A stretch of 64,000 nt of DNA from Salvia splendens (GCF_004379255.2 NC_056036.1:39384076-39448075), one strand, 5' to 3'; counted from the first letter of the stretch, positions 1 to 11,205 are shown. Notes: a model not told the origin generated them from the sequence alone. A program made the numbers and translations.

Positions 1-594
1 AGATTTTAGATACCGTATGAAAACTCGCCACACATTGGATTTGATTTGATTTGTTTGCAGTACTTTGACGATTTGTTATCTTTTTATATGTTTAATTTGA
101 CAATTTGTCATCTTGTTTGGAGTATATGTTTAATTTTACAATTTGTCATTTTGTATTTTATAATTTCTCATTTTAAATTTGATTAGGAGTGATATTTATC
201 TTCCTATGGGTTTAATTTGATATTACATCTTAATTTTTATTGTACATTTTAGTTCTTCTATAGCTAAATGGAACAGTGTAGTAAATTTTAAAACTATAGG
301 GACAAACGATCCTCATCTATAATCAAATGTGGTCAATTCATTGGATCATTTCTTCTTTCCTTTGTTATTTCATTCTTTTATTTGGGGTTTTATTTATCTC
401 TGCAGTATCAACATACACGACAAATACAAAATCATCATATTTCAGAGAAAAAAAACTATGGTAGTTTTGTTAAGTGTGAATATTTGAAACACATTAGTAG
501 CATGTTTTTGGCTAAAGTATTAATCTCACATCAGATGGGCTTTGGGACTGTGACTGTAAACCATGTATCTTCTAAAATAAAAGTGAAGGTTTTA
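1..594. other. AT-rich intergenic flank, no gene seen
   Basis: The stretch is AT-rich with runs of T and repeated short phrases such as caatttgtcat. The only reading frame of note (382-657) has no recognisable domain and no coding-like composition. I see no gene, RNA gene or complete mobile element here. Confidence 0.6.
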
Positions 595-596
595 TA

Positions 597-768
597 CTCA
601 ACCCGTTCTATGTTAATAGAGTCATTTTTTTATTTTAGAAAATTTCAAGTTAACTGAGTCATTTCTATTTTTGCCAACAAATAATTTCCTTTTTTACTTC
701 TAAAGCTAAAAAAAGTGTGCCGATAAAATGAGTGGGGTCAAGAAAAGTACAAAAGTATCCTCTATGAC
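597..768. mobile_element. Degenerate Stowaway-like MITE fragment
   Basis: From 597 the sequence reads like a decayed copy of the Stowaway-type end found elsewhere in this window: CTC-rich, then a gttaatagagtc motif repeated as gttaactgagtc about 50 bases on. It follows a TA dinucleotide (595-596). No matching right end is visible before the Harbinger element starts at 772. The assignment rests on similarity to the other Stowaway ends and is weak. Confidence 0.3.
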
Positions 769-771
769 TTA

Positions 772-2302
772 GGTCATCCACAATAGGAATAGCCCAGCAA
801 TAGCTCAGCCATAGCCTAGCCACAAACTCCTCCTGCCACATCATTAACACTAAAAATCCTCCTGTCACATCATCAAAACAAGCAAATAGCTCAGCCATAG
901 TCTAGCCACATCACTCAAAATTATACTCTCTTTGTCCCATTAGAAATGAAACGTTTTCCTTTGTGGTCTAACTGCCGCCCATCGAGACTGGAGCACACCA
1001 AAAGCGCGCTCCATGTCCTTGCGCGCCGACTCCTGCCGTGCCGCAAAGTAGGCCTTCCTCTCATCTGATGCGCATCGGATCGTCTTCACAAAGACGGGCC
1101 ACCTAGGGTATATCCCATCCACCAAGTAATAGCCCATATCATGCCGGTTGCCGTTGGCGACAAAACTGATGGCCGAACCGACACCCTGGCACTGCTCGTT
1201 GAAAAGTGGCGACGAGTTGAGGACGTTGAGGTCGTTGTTCGAATCGGCTATCCTAAAATACGCATGCCAAATCCGCAGCCGGTAATCAGCTACGGCCTCG
1301 AGGATCATTGTAGGATTCTTCCCCTTGTAGCCGGTCGTGTAGAACCCCTTCCAGGAAGCGGGACAGTTTTTCCACTCCCAATGCATACAATCTATGCTGT
1401 CTAACATCCCCGGGAACCCATGCTGTTCCCCGTGCATCCGCAAAAGATCCTGGCAATCTTCGGGGGTAGGGCTTCGAAGGTACTGATCACTGAATATTTC
1501 AATCACGCCCAGACAAAAATACTTCATACATTCAAGGGCAGTCGTCTCACCGATGTGGAGGTACTCGTCCCACATGTCTGCCGTGCCGCCGTAGGCCAAC
1601 TGCCGGATTGCCGCAGTGCACTTTTGAATAGGTGTGTGGCCGGGTCTGCCAGCCGCATCTTGCCTGAAGCGGAAATACAGATATCGATGCTCCAAAGTGT
1701 TAACAATACGCATAAACAGGGCCCTGCTCATCCTAAAACGACGCCTGAAATGGTTGGCGTTGAACCGCGGCTCCTGTGCGAAGTAGTCTTCGTATAGGCG
1801 CTGATGTGCAGCTACGTGATAACGATCAATCACTTCTCGGCGGTGGACCACTGGGCGAGGTCGAGGTACCGCCGGCTGCAAGGCCCTCTGCACCCATCGA
1901 TCAATCTCACGGTTCGTATAGGCCTCTAGCGCTTCGTTCATTATACGATCGTACTCCTCAGCATCCCCACCACTACTACCACCGGCGTTACTCATTTCTC
2001 GGTGTTGATCTTGTACAGAAATTAAGATAGAGAGAGTACTCGTTAAAACAAGTGGTGCGAATGAAAATGACGTGCAAATCGCGTATATATAGTGTTTCGA
2101 TAATAAAAAAAAATAAAAAATTCCGCTCGGCGGTGCGCTAGGCGATCCGAGCGCCGAGTGGATCGCCCAGCGCACCGCCTAGCGCCGCGAAACCGCCGAG
2201 CGCTCGACGGTTTTTAATTCTGAAATCCGCTGGGCGGTTGCAATGGACCGCCTAGAGCAGGCGCTCGGCTAGGCGGTGCGCTAGGCGCCATTGCGGATGG
2301 CC
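772..2302 (-). mobile_element. PIF/Harbinger DNA transposon
   Basis: The ends form imperfect terminal inverted repeats: GGTCATCCACAAT at 772 and, on the opposite strand from 2302, GGCCATCCGCAAT. They are flanked by the 3-bp duplication TTA at 769-771 and 2303-2305, the TWA-type target of PIF/Harbinger elements. The element encodes a DDE_4-family transposase on the minus strand (940-1995). GC-rich subterminal sequence with repeated cgccgagcg/gcgctaggcg motifs lies at 2120-2290. A block at 790-915 repeats agctcagccatag twice. I see no Myb-like second ORF, so the element is probably not autonomous. Confidence 0.8.
940..1995 (-). pseudogene. Harbinger transposase (HARBI1-like nuclease), C-terminally truncated
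   Basis: This encodes a DDE_Tnp_4 nuclease of the plant PIF/Harbinger type, which would cut and rejoin element ends at TWA targets in the nucleus. I chose the ATG at 1995 (MSNAGGSSGG); the frame runs open further upstream, but that stretch is not family-like. Family landmarks in order are the FRRRFRMSRALFMRIV region, MLDSIDCMHWEWKNCP with the first catalytic Asp, WHAYFRIADSNNDLNVL with the second, YLVDGIYPRWPVFVKTI, and QESARKDMERAFGVLQSRW with the catalytic Glu. The frame stops about ten codons after this last motif, in sequence that looks like a Stowaway MITE end, so the normal C-terminal tail is missing. It is about 351 codons long. The DDE core may be complete, but I treat the gene as defective. 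Confidence 0.75.
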
Positions 2303-2469
2303 TTAGGCATTTAAGTCCGAATATCAAAATTGGAAAGACAAAAAACATGCAAATATCAAAATTCAGAGACCGCAAATGATATTTTAAAAATCCGAGGACT
2401 GTATACGTGCAAACAAAAAAGTTTAGAGACTACTATTTTTTATAGTTCACCCTATTTAGGCATGCACAA

Positions 2470-2960
2470 ACCGACCCGGCCCGCCGGTTAACTGCCGGTT
2501 CGGGCCCGCCGGTTCATGAACCGGAACTGGGCCCGGAACCGGCGGTTTGAACCGGCAGGCGGGTTGAAGGGTCGAAAGGGCCGGTTCAGGTTCGTGAATA
2601 TCTCGACCCTTGAACCGGCGGTTCAAAACCGGCGGTTCGAACCGCCGGTTCGAAGGGTCGAACAGTGTTTCGTAGGTTAGGGGTTCGTAGGGTTCGCGTA
2701 GGGGTTGAGGATAGCCGTTGGAACCGGCGGTTTGCGGGGTAAACCGGCGGTTTGACGGGGTAAACCGGCGGTTCGGGAGCCGGTTTCCGCCGGTTCCGGC
2801 CACTTTTCAGAGGCTAGGTCGTAGGGTCAGTGATTAGGCCTGCAAAACCGGTCGTAAACCGCCGGTTTTCGGTCAGAAACCGGCGGTTTTCTGACGCAAC
2901 CCGTGACCAACCCGCCGGTTTAGGGTTGAACCACCGGTTTCGGCGGTAAACCGGCGGTTT
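2470..2960. repeat. hAT left subterminal repeat array
   Basis: About a dozen copies of AACCGGCGGTT, or its complement AACCGCCGGTT, occur in both orientations. In Ac/Ds and related hAT elements, short subterminal motifs bind the transposase, so this array probably does the same. At 2835 a second TIR-like sequence, TAGGCCTGCAAAACCGG, starts inside the array. Confidence 0.75.
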
Positions 2961-3010
2961 ACGGCAGATTTCAAAATTTCAAAATTTTTTTTTTCATCCA
3001 ATTTTACTCC

Positions 3011-3018
3011 TATAAATA
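3011..3018 (+). promoter_or_regulatory. TATA box of hAT transposase
   Basis: TATAAATA lies about 240 bases before the transposase ATG and is followed by a CT-rich leader typical of plant 5' untranslated regions. Confidence 0.6.
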
Positions 3019-3256
3019 CCCCCACTTCTCCTTCATTATTCCTTGCCTCATTCCTTGAATTTTCGGAATTTCATTCTCAATCTCCATTTCTCTATTCTCT
3101 CCTCATTCTCTCTAATTGCGCAAGTTTAATTCTACACTTTCTACTCACTAGTCACTACTATATTTGTTGTGCTCATAATTTACCACTTCTTTTATACGTC
3201 TTAATACATATTTCATTCCAAGTCCATATTACTTTTCATTTATCAATATATTCAAT

Positions 3257-5705
3257 ATGTCTTCTTCTCGTGGTGGATCGGGACGTGGTGATCGGGGCAA
3301 GGGAATAGCCCAAGATCAAAGCACTACGCGTCCCTCAAAATCTCGACGACCTAGTCGTCGAGATGTTATGGAAGAGGTTTCCCGATTGGCAGCCGAACGC
3401 ATGCAAGTAAGTAATGAAAAATTTGTTTTCCAATTCACATGCACAAAATTTCATTAAATTTTTTTTGCGTTCATACTTTTAACTTCTACGTACATAATAT
3501 TTGTAGATGGAAGAAGATCAAAGGACCGCCATGCTACTTGCTGAAATGCAACAAGGTGGGGGTAGGGGAGGTCGTTCCCAACAAGATGAGGAGTTCGACG
3601 TTACTATATCGTCGGACTCGGACAACAACGAGGATAGATCGCATTCTCGTATTCCTTCTAGCACCGGTGGAAATGAGGAGATGCCTGCTCCCCCTGCACC
3701 CGCTAACCCGACAAAAGCTTTGAAATCGGACATTTTTTTCAAACACTACAAGAGGGTCCCGGTGGTGATTCCAAGTCCTCACGATCCGAACTCTCAAGAA
3801 GAGACTTCGGACTTTCATGTTTACTGCAACTATTGCGATAAAGTGTACAAATGGACCGCCGGTGGTGGATATGGCACCCTCCGTCGCCATTTAGTGGCAA
3901 AGCATCCGGTAGAATGCGGCACTGCCTCTACCCAAAGCCAACTAAACTTCCGGCTCAGGTTCGTCAGGTGCGCCTCTATTTAAATATGAAAAAAAGAATT
4001 TTGATGATTCAATGACTAGATGGGCGGCTATGAAGCATATGCCCTTTAATGTTTTTGATGACAAAAGTTTTGAGGTTACTATGCAAAGTGGGTTGAATGT
4101 AGCAATCAAAAGAATAGGTAGAATGACCGTGCAACGATCTACCGTTCGGCAGTGCTTGGAGAAAAGGTAGAATTATCATGTTATTTAGTTAACATGGGCC
4201 ACAGGGTGAACATTTGCTCAGATGTTTGGACGGATTGTTTTAACCGTCATTCATACATGGGTATTACGGTTCACTTTGTGGACAACAGTTGGACTTTGAA
4301 CAAGCGTTTAATTGGTTTTAGAGAATTTGAAAGTCCACACACTGCACCCGAAATTGCTTCTTTGATTATACAAGTGTTGAATGAGTTTCAGTTATGCAAC
4401 AAGATATTTTCTATTGGTTTTGATAATGCAACTGCCAACACCGCAAGTATTGCCGATTTGATTGCGGCTTGTACACCGGTAATTGGAGGTAAGTATTTTC
4501 ATCAAAGATGCATTTGCCATATTTTAAATTTATGTGTACAGGATGCGCTTGAATTATGGCAAAAGCATGTTTCTCCTATTAGAAATGCAGTTAGATTAAT
4601 CCATCAAAAGCCAGCTATTGGCAAAGCATGGAAGAAATATTGCCATCAAAAGAATGTCAGGTACACGAATTTTACTATGGATGTGTCTCATAGATGGAAT
4701 TCGACATATGATTGTCTGAATTCTACTTTGACACATAAAGATGCTTTATGTGATTTTTATAGAACTAACCCCTACCGTGATTTATATCTTTCGCATAGTT
4801 GTTGGGATAACTGTTTGGCTTTATTTAAATTGTTCAAATATTTCAAAAATGCTACTGTTGAATTGTCGGGTGTTTATTATTGCACTGCTGTTCGTGTTTT
4901 GGAGCATTGCATGTACATATCCCTTGGTTTTAAAACTGCAATGAAAAATGCTTCATCTTCTCCCGAGTTAATGTGCGTTTTGTATTGTATGATTGAAAAA
5001 TGGCTCAAGTATTTCAGTGAGATTCCTAACGTGTTTTTGATTGCAAAAGTATTGGATCCAAAATGGAAATTAGCACGTACCACGAGAATTTTAGATTTTT
5101 ATTATAACAATTTGAGTTCAATTGATCTTGGTCCCCTTCAAGCAATCCAATCTGATACCAGTGACGAATTTAGAGTCGACCTCTCATAAACCTTTCAAAT
5201 AAACCTCCCGGACCGGTCAGTTGTGCAACAAAACCTCGAGTTTAACTTGCGTTCTCTCTACACCGAATATGAAACCAAGTATAACACTACTCACCAAGTC
5301 AGAAGACCCCCTCCTCCACAACATAACTATGGCTTTGCATTTCAAGCCGATTATGATGACCCCGACGCGCAATCCCAACTAGCCGACCTATACAACTACA
5401 GCACCGGCGGAAGGTCCTCAGGTATGGTCAGTGAATTAGATTTATATTTTGAATCACTCTTTTCCTTTGGTGATGAAGGTCCTACTCCTCCCGCCCAAAT
5501 CGACGTCCTCGATTGGTGGGGAACCCACGAGAAAGATTTTCCCATCCTTGCTTCAATGGCCAAGGAGATTTTTTCTGTTCCGGCTTCCACCGTCGCCGTC
5601 GAGTCCGCTTTTAGTGTTGGCTCGCGCGTTTTGGATGAATCAAGAAGTAAGCTCTCGGCGAAAAATATGGAAGCCGTGATGTTACTTGATGATTGGGCCA
5701 AATGA
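3257..5705 (+). pseudogene. Ac-like hAT transposase (BED zinc finger), broken
   Basis: This is a transposase of the RICESLEEPER/Ac type that would bind the element ends and catalyse cut-and-paste. Exon 1 (3257-3406, 50 codons) is Ser/Arg-rich. A 100-bp GT-AG intron (3407-3506) joins in frame to exon 2. A BED finger with paired Cys and His residues (CNYCDKV then RRHLVAKHP) lies at about 3813-3905. The RNase-H-like core follows, with SDVWTD, FDNATANT and the RCICHILNL motif. The hATC dimerisation region (VPASTVAVESAFSVGSRVL) ends the protein near 5700. Two compensating frameshifts, near 3950 and near 4160, put about 210 bases in another frame, and a TAA at 5187-5189 interrupts the frame before it continues to 5705. 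The gene therefore encodes no full-length protein. Confidence 0.85.
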
Positions 5706-6329
5706 GCAATTGGGATACGTAGGCACCTCAACTTAAATTTTTAATTTAAGTTGAGCTCAAGTCATTTTTCTTTTATTTCTTTTTTTTCCCATTAATTCCT
5801 ACTTTAAAAATATGCAAATACAATTACATAATTGTATTTGTATATACTCTAGTCGATGAAGTATATTTCTCTATACGGCTAAATGAGGGAAACTTTTGAC
5901 AATTCTACTATAATTGTTGATTGTTAGACGAAACTCAACATTTAAAGTTGAATTGCTAAAGGTGTCCTTAATTTAGTTATGTAGAAAGATCTTCTTCGCC
6001 GGTTAAGAGTATATATATAATACACTTATACGTTTAAGAACTTCAACGTCGTTTCTTGTCATTTGTAATTAGTTCTTCACTAGTAGTCTCATTTGTATTT
6101 AAATTTTGTTTAACACTTCAAGACCGCCATATGTTTCAATTTGTAATTGTTGTAACTTGTAGTAACGTGTAATTTGTAAACATGCAATTTCAATAAAATT
6201 GCAACTTTAGCCGTATTTTTTTCAATTTTATTTACTCACATTGCATACAAAAACAAACTTGAAAAGTGTAATGTAATTTGATTAAAATTGAAAAGTTGAA
6301 AAATGCAAAAAAAAAAAAAAATCGTGGAA

Positions 6330-6500
6330 CCGGCGAACCGGCCCGGAACCGACGGTTCAAGCCGAAAACCGGCGGTTTTGAACCGCCGGTTTTTTGAACC
6401 TGAACCGGAACCGTCCGAAGCTAGGCGGGCCGGTTCAGGTTCTTGAATATCTCGACCCTTGAACCGCCGGTTCGGGCCCGGAACCGGCGGTTTACGACCC
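6330..6500. repeat. hAT right subterminal repeat array
   Basis: This carries four to five copies of the same AACCGGCGGTT/AACCGCCGGTT motif as the left end. A segment of about 40 bp at 6427-6467, containing ctcgacccttgaaccg, matches 2578-2618 in direct rather than inverted orientation. Confidence 0.7.
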
Positions 6501-6766
6501 TTGTGCATGCCTAACCCTATTTATAAACTGGTAGATTTTTCTTAGAATCATCAACAAGTTAATCTTGTGACAAGATAAATTCATGGTCATTATGAAACCT
6601 CATAAAAGAAAGTCTTTATGTTAAATATCATCAAGAATCCATGTATTCAAAAGAAATCTTCTAACGCTTTGAATATTAAAATTCTAGTGATTTGTAAATA
6701 AAATCAGGAGTAGTAGTGTATGATAATGAGGACTTGTACATCAGTCGCTAAGAAGTAGTAGTAGTT

Positions 6767-7062
6767 TGATAGGACCTCATATTCTATTTTATTCCGGAGT
6801 GTTCTGATTTTATTTATTTTTCATAGTGGTTATGATTTGATTTGTTTTTAATTTACTTTTCTAGTTTATATGAGATCCTTTTGTACCACACATATTATAA
6901 ATATGTGTGAAGTCTTTTATTATTATCAAGCAAAATGAATAATTAAATTAATTAATCTCATTCTCTCTGAAACGCCCCCTAGAACTTCAACTAGGGTTGT
7001 TCTTTTTTTTTCTCTACAATTTCACTCAAATAATTCCTTTGATAGGCAAAAGCCTATCAAAT
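6767..7062 (+). repeat. 5' LTR of the gag-only element
   Basis: Sequence collinear with 10849-11200, including cacacatattataaatatgtgt and cccctagaacttcaactaggg. It lacks about 55 bases of U3 present in the other copy, so the two LTRs have diverged by a deletion as well as substitutions. Confidence 0.75.
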
Positions 7063-9289
7063 TGGTACTTTCATTAGGTTCTCATCCTCCAATTGATTTC
7101 CTTTGTACCACTATGTCCGTTTTGCTGTCAGACTCCCCTCCTAGTGCTCATCGATTTTCTGGTGTTAACCCCGTGTGTCACGACTGCATTTTCTAAGGAT
7201 AGAAAACACGGTTGATCGCGACTAGGGGAGGATTAAAGAAGCGGGGCAAGAGATAAGGGGAAAATAAAATTAGATATTGGTTGCAAGACATTACTAACCA
7301 AGTACTGATATATAGAAGAAAAGATACTCGATCATGAAAACTCGAGTAATTGTTTGTAAAAATTTCAAAATATCAGAGTTTTGAACAAAATAGACTTGAG
7401 TCTTTTAAGATGCACAACGGAAGCAAATGAACGCGGTTCCATGTATGAAGACATGAACCTCCGAGAGTCAAAATGTGACTGAATTAAATGTCTTGTCTCA
7501 ATAGCACTTCCTCCACCACTTCGCTGCTCAACCTGCACATTTAGAAATATATGCAGGGCTGAGTACAAAAGTACTCAGTGAACACATTGCCGAAAATTAC
7601 ACATATACATTTGAAAATATTGTCAAGCCATCATCACAGTAACACTCGGGGGTGTTATTGAAAAGGCCTCGAGCTTACTAAAAATATTCACAGTGGACTG
7701 CAGTCCCTTTTTCCTGTACTTAGCCATACCTGATCACATTGTGCCGTCGAGATGGTGTTCTCGCACGGTCACCTTCTCTGCCCATCATGTCAGAGGTATT
7801 CTTGTGCCGGGAAGGTGGCCACCTTCCACGGTCACCTGCTCTGCCCAACATGTCAGAGGTAGCTTGTGTACACTAGTCCGAGCGGGGACACCACCCTCAC
7901 TGGGACCCGAATTTGACTTATATCATCATTCATAATTCACTTGGCCTTAGCCAAACAGATAGGCATCATACACAAAACATTTATGGCAAGACAACATCAC
8001 TTGAAATAACAACGAACATAGGTTTGAGTTTTCATAAAATATCACCTCAAAATAATTTGCATTTTTATCCACATTAGTATGTAGGATAGGAAAGTTCACC
8101 TTGATCGTTTAGTTCCCTTAACTTGAATTTTCCTGACTCCACCCTTAACTCAGGGAGATAGCCTTTTGAAAACAAACAACGTACTAATAAGACTCGAGAA
8201 ATTCACATACTTATAGGAATGCATGCCCCTACTTTATTTCTTTTATCATTTGCTCGCCGTTAGAAAATTTTAGAAACTTGCATATTAATTAAATTGGAAA
8301 ATTTAATTAATAGCACTTCTTTATCAAACTTAATTATTTCTGTGACTTAAGAACGTCGTCTCCCTCTTTCTTCCCATTTCCTTAGCGGCCGCCCGAGGCG
8401 TCGCGGGGCGATGCCGGTCGGCCACTTACGCCCAAAATTCCTCCGTTGGCTCCTCGTATTTTCCATCATAATATCGAACAAAAATCCCAAAATTTATTTA
8501 AGCGCATAATTGAATTATCGCAACTATTTCCCTTTGAACTATATTTATTTCGGACTTAGGATAAAATTATTCATCCTTCGAAATATTCCGGAATTAATTA
8601 AATAATTCGCCACTATTAATTATCGGCCCAAAGATTTATTTAAAAGCCCAAGACATAATTATTTTCCCACCTTATATCTCCAATTTAAAATTTTAAAAGC
8701 CCAACAAAATTTAATTGAAGCCCAACTAACCAAAACATCCCATTTAATTTAATAGGCCCACTTCCTTTAAACAAACAAAGGCCCAATTTATTTAACTCCC
8801 ACATCCCCCACGCCTCTCTCTTCCTCTCTCTCTAACTCTCTACTTCTCTCTCTCGTCGACAAAATTGGGGATTTTCCCAGAATTTCCTTCGCCTTCCCGA
8901 TTCACTCCACGCCGTCGGCCGCTGCTCGCCGAGAAGACATGACGCTGCCGCCTCGGTGCTGTCGGTGCAGTCTTCGGGTCAGCCTTCGCCAGCCTCCGTC
9001 GATTCAACGTTGCTGCTGCCGTCGCGCTCCTCCGTCGGTTCTCCCCTCCGTCGCCCGACGCCCCAAGGTAAGTTCTTAACTTGATTTCAGTTCTTTACAG
9101 GTTCGATCTTTAATTTGGTTGCTTCGATTTATTCGATTCATTGATTTCAGATCGTAGTTATTGTTTTGATTGTGCGATTTGATCGGTGATGCTGGTTGAT
9201 TGAATTATGTGGGGAGTGAAGTAGGATGATGTGTTGGGAGCAAAATGCAATAATTCACGTTTTAAAAAAAAATTGGGTAGGAAAAAAAA

Positions 9290-9560
9290 TACCTTGAACA
9301 GATTTCAAAAGAACAACCGGTAGCTCCTTCTCTCGAATTTGGATTCTTGGTTTCTTGAATTTGATTGAGTAGAAGTTGAGAAGAATAAATCTTGTTCTTG
9401 TTGCAGAAGAATGAAATAGGAGAAAACTAATTTGTGAAAGAGTATTATAGAGGGGAGGTTGTTGATAGATATGGGAGAGATTTGCATAAAAGTACATATA
9501 CATAAAAGATGGCAAGTGGCGTGTAAAGAAATCATCACTTTAGAAAAGCAGGTGCTTTCA
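9290..9560 (-). other. Possible captured host promoter and 5' leader fragment
   Basis: On the minus strand there is a TATA-like ctataatactc, then a CT/AAC-rich leader, then a splice-donor-like AAG/GTATTT near 9291. This layout resembles the start of a plant gene. I cannot identify the source gene. Confidence 0.25.
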
Positions 9561-9659
9561 TCTGCAATATTTAGTCTGCAGCAACTATCTATCTAGTTTT
9601 TTTTTCTTCTGGAGTTTGGATTGACTCTCACTTTTTCCATTCAATTCTCTATTTACAGA

Positions 9660-9764
9660 TGAAACTACTTGAAGAAGAAGAAAAAGAGAAGCTTAAAGAT
9701 AAAGAGAAGCGTAAAGATGAAGAGCGCAAGGAGCGTAGGAGAACAAAAGAAAGGGAGAAAAAGG
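9660..9764 (+). pseudogene. Captured Lys/Glu-rich coding exon fragment
   Basis: A segment of 35 codons is bounded by a branch-and-acceptor-like sequence (ttctctatttacag, ending 9659) and a donor-like AAG/GTTGAT. It encodes a highly charged helix: KLLEEEEKEK, then RKERRRTKEREKK. Plant proteins annotated as NST1-like stress-response proteins contain such segments; that resemblance is from memory and unproven. The frame stops soon after the putative donor, so no larger gene is present. Confidence 0.35.
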
Positions 9765-10848
9765 TTGATTTATTGACTTGGTGACCAAGTTACATTTATT
9801 TGATTTTTTTTTTCATTTGTTTATTAATTTAATTATTTGAGGATTTGTTTACTTATTCATTTAATTTGGTGTAGGTATAATCGGTTCAAGTTCGTGGCCG
9901 TCCGTGCTGAAGTACCCGATTTTCTTAGAACGCATGATGTATAGATTAAATTTTGTTGGACTTTTGTTGGATGTATCAGACATTAAAATTTTGATTTTGG
10001 GATCTTATTTATTTATTTATTATATTCATATAGGTGTAATATATTTACGTGTTCTATTCACTTTCCTATCGTCAAACAACAACAACAATCTATCGCAACT
10101 CGGATTTAATCGCCTAAAAATCACTTATATAGATAATCAAGCTAATAATACTGTTTCTAATAATATCGGTTTAGCGGGTCGTTACACCGTGAGATGGATT
10201 TTTGATATTCAAGAATATTTTGACTATCATTTGTTCTCTGATTCCTATCGTCTATTCTTTGTAAGGTTATTTTTTGACCATCCAGCATCCATATGGCTCC
10301 ACAAATGTCGACGCTCGAATCCTAATTGTTCATGGCAAGAATTTCTGGATGTTGTTTATTATAACTTTGATAAGGATGACATTTACTTCGTAGAGACGAA
10401 TAAACTTTTCAACAAAATTATGGAGGCAGTTGAATATTTAGCAAAAAAAGAGGCCATGGCTAAAAGGGAGGCCACATCTGATTCTATCGTCGAGACTGCT
10501 GCAGAAAACGATGATGAGTCAACAACAAATGTAAGTCAGACCCCATCATCGAAGAGACGGTAAAAAATGATGACAAATCGCCTCAAAAGTTGGATGAGCC
10601 AATGGTTTTGGTGGAAACCAAATTTCCTCCAAAATCCCACAGCCCAAAAATCACTGTTGTCATCATTGGTTATGTCAGTGAAGTCGTGGAAGAGATCTCA
10701 TGTCCAAAGACGGTTTCTCCATCACTTGTTGCAGTCCCAAACGATACAAATTTGTTTGCAGACGAAGATCCAGACAAAGGCACGAAGATGGAAGATTATT
10801 TTCTGACTTCCACCTTAAGGGCATGGTGGTTTTCAACGGTGGGGGAGT

Positions 10849-11200
10849 TGATAGGGACCTGATATTCTATTTTATTCCGGAAGGGAGCTGATATTCTCTC
10901 CGTATATTTATTTAGTTTATTTATGTTTTAGTAATATTTAGTTGTTCTGATTTTATTTATTTTCCATAGTGGTTAAGATTTGATTTGCTTTTGATTTACT
11001 TTCCTAGTTTATAGGAGATCTTTTTGTACCACACATATTATAAATATGTGTAGATTTTTTTTATTATTATCAAGCAGAATGAAGAATTAAATTAATTAAT
11101 CTCATTCTCTCTCTGGCGTGAAACGCCCCCTAGAACTTCAACTAGGGTTGTTCTCTTTTGTACTCAAATAATTCATTTGATAGGCAAAAGCCTATCAAAT
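10849..11200 (+). repeat. 3' LTR of the gag-only element
   Basis: Full-length version of the LTR, about 352 bp. It contains a palindromic TATA-like core (cacatattataaatatgtg) near 11032-11051. The CCTATCA terminus is followed by three extra bases before the TAGTT duplication, so the 3' end is not the usual CA. Confidence 0.7.
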
Positions 11201-11205
11201 TAGTT

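Larger units (their letters stand above)
2457..6513 (+). mobile_element. hAT-family DNA transposon (Ac-like) with 8-bp TSD
   Basis: The 13-bp inverted ends TAGGCATGCACAA (2457-2469 and, inverted, 6501-6513) are flanked by a perfect 8-bp duplication ACCCTATT at 2449-2456 and 6514-6521, which is diagnostic for hAT elements. Inside are GC-rich subterminal arrays, a TATA box (3011-3018) and a spliced but broken BED-finger transposase (3257-5705). The length of 4057 bp suits an autonomous Ac-like element, but the transposase lesions mean this copy could move only with help from another copy. Confidence 0.93.
7176..10186 (-). mobile_element. Solo LTR (about 3.0 kb) of a gypsy element inside gag
   Basis: The unit begins TGTCACGACTGC and ends GGGTCGTTACA. 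It is flanked by CCGTG at 7171-7175 and 10187-10191, and its removal restores the gag reading frame. Its first kilobase is clearly related to the three gypsy LTRs at 24069-44320: a similar start, the gactaggggagga block, the gcagggctgagta block near 7553 and the gacccgaattgac-like block near 7905. No primer site, polypurine tract or pol lies inside, so it is a solo LTR in minus orientation. About 500 bases near its far end (9250-9770) look like captured host gene pieces. Confidence 0.7.
7113..10860 (+). pseudogene. Retrotransposon gag, split by a solo LTR and frameshifted
   Basis: The reading frame opens at ATG 7113 and runs 21 codons to 7175, where the solo LTR begins. It resumes exactly in frame at 10192, after the duplicated CCGTG. 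The resumed part has the retrotransposon gag fold signature: RWIFDIQEYFDYH, then a Leu/Phe-rich helix, then SWQEFLDVVYYNFDK. A stop at 10561-10563 follows an apparent one-base shift near 10535; the next frame continues to 10860 with an acidic, Pro-rich tail. No zinc knuckle is visible. The protein would form the particle shell and would need an autonomous partner for enzymes. Confidence 0.7.
6767..11200 (+). mobile_element. Gag-only LTR retrotransposon (TR-GAG-like) with nested solo LTR
   Basis: Two similar LTRs (6767-7062 and 10849-11200) share TGATAGG starts and GGCAAAAGCCTATCA near their ends. TAGTT occurs immediately outside both sides (6762-6766, 11201-11205). The 5' LTR is followed by a primer-site-like TGGTACTTTC at 7063. 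The 3' LTR is preceded by a purine tract, ggtgggggag (10839-10847). Without the nested solo LTR (7176-10186 plus its 5-bp TSD), the inner part is only about 780 bp and contains gag but no protease, reverse transcriptase or integrase. This matches the published TR-GAG class of small non-autonomous elements; that naming is inference. Confidence 0.7.
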
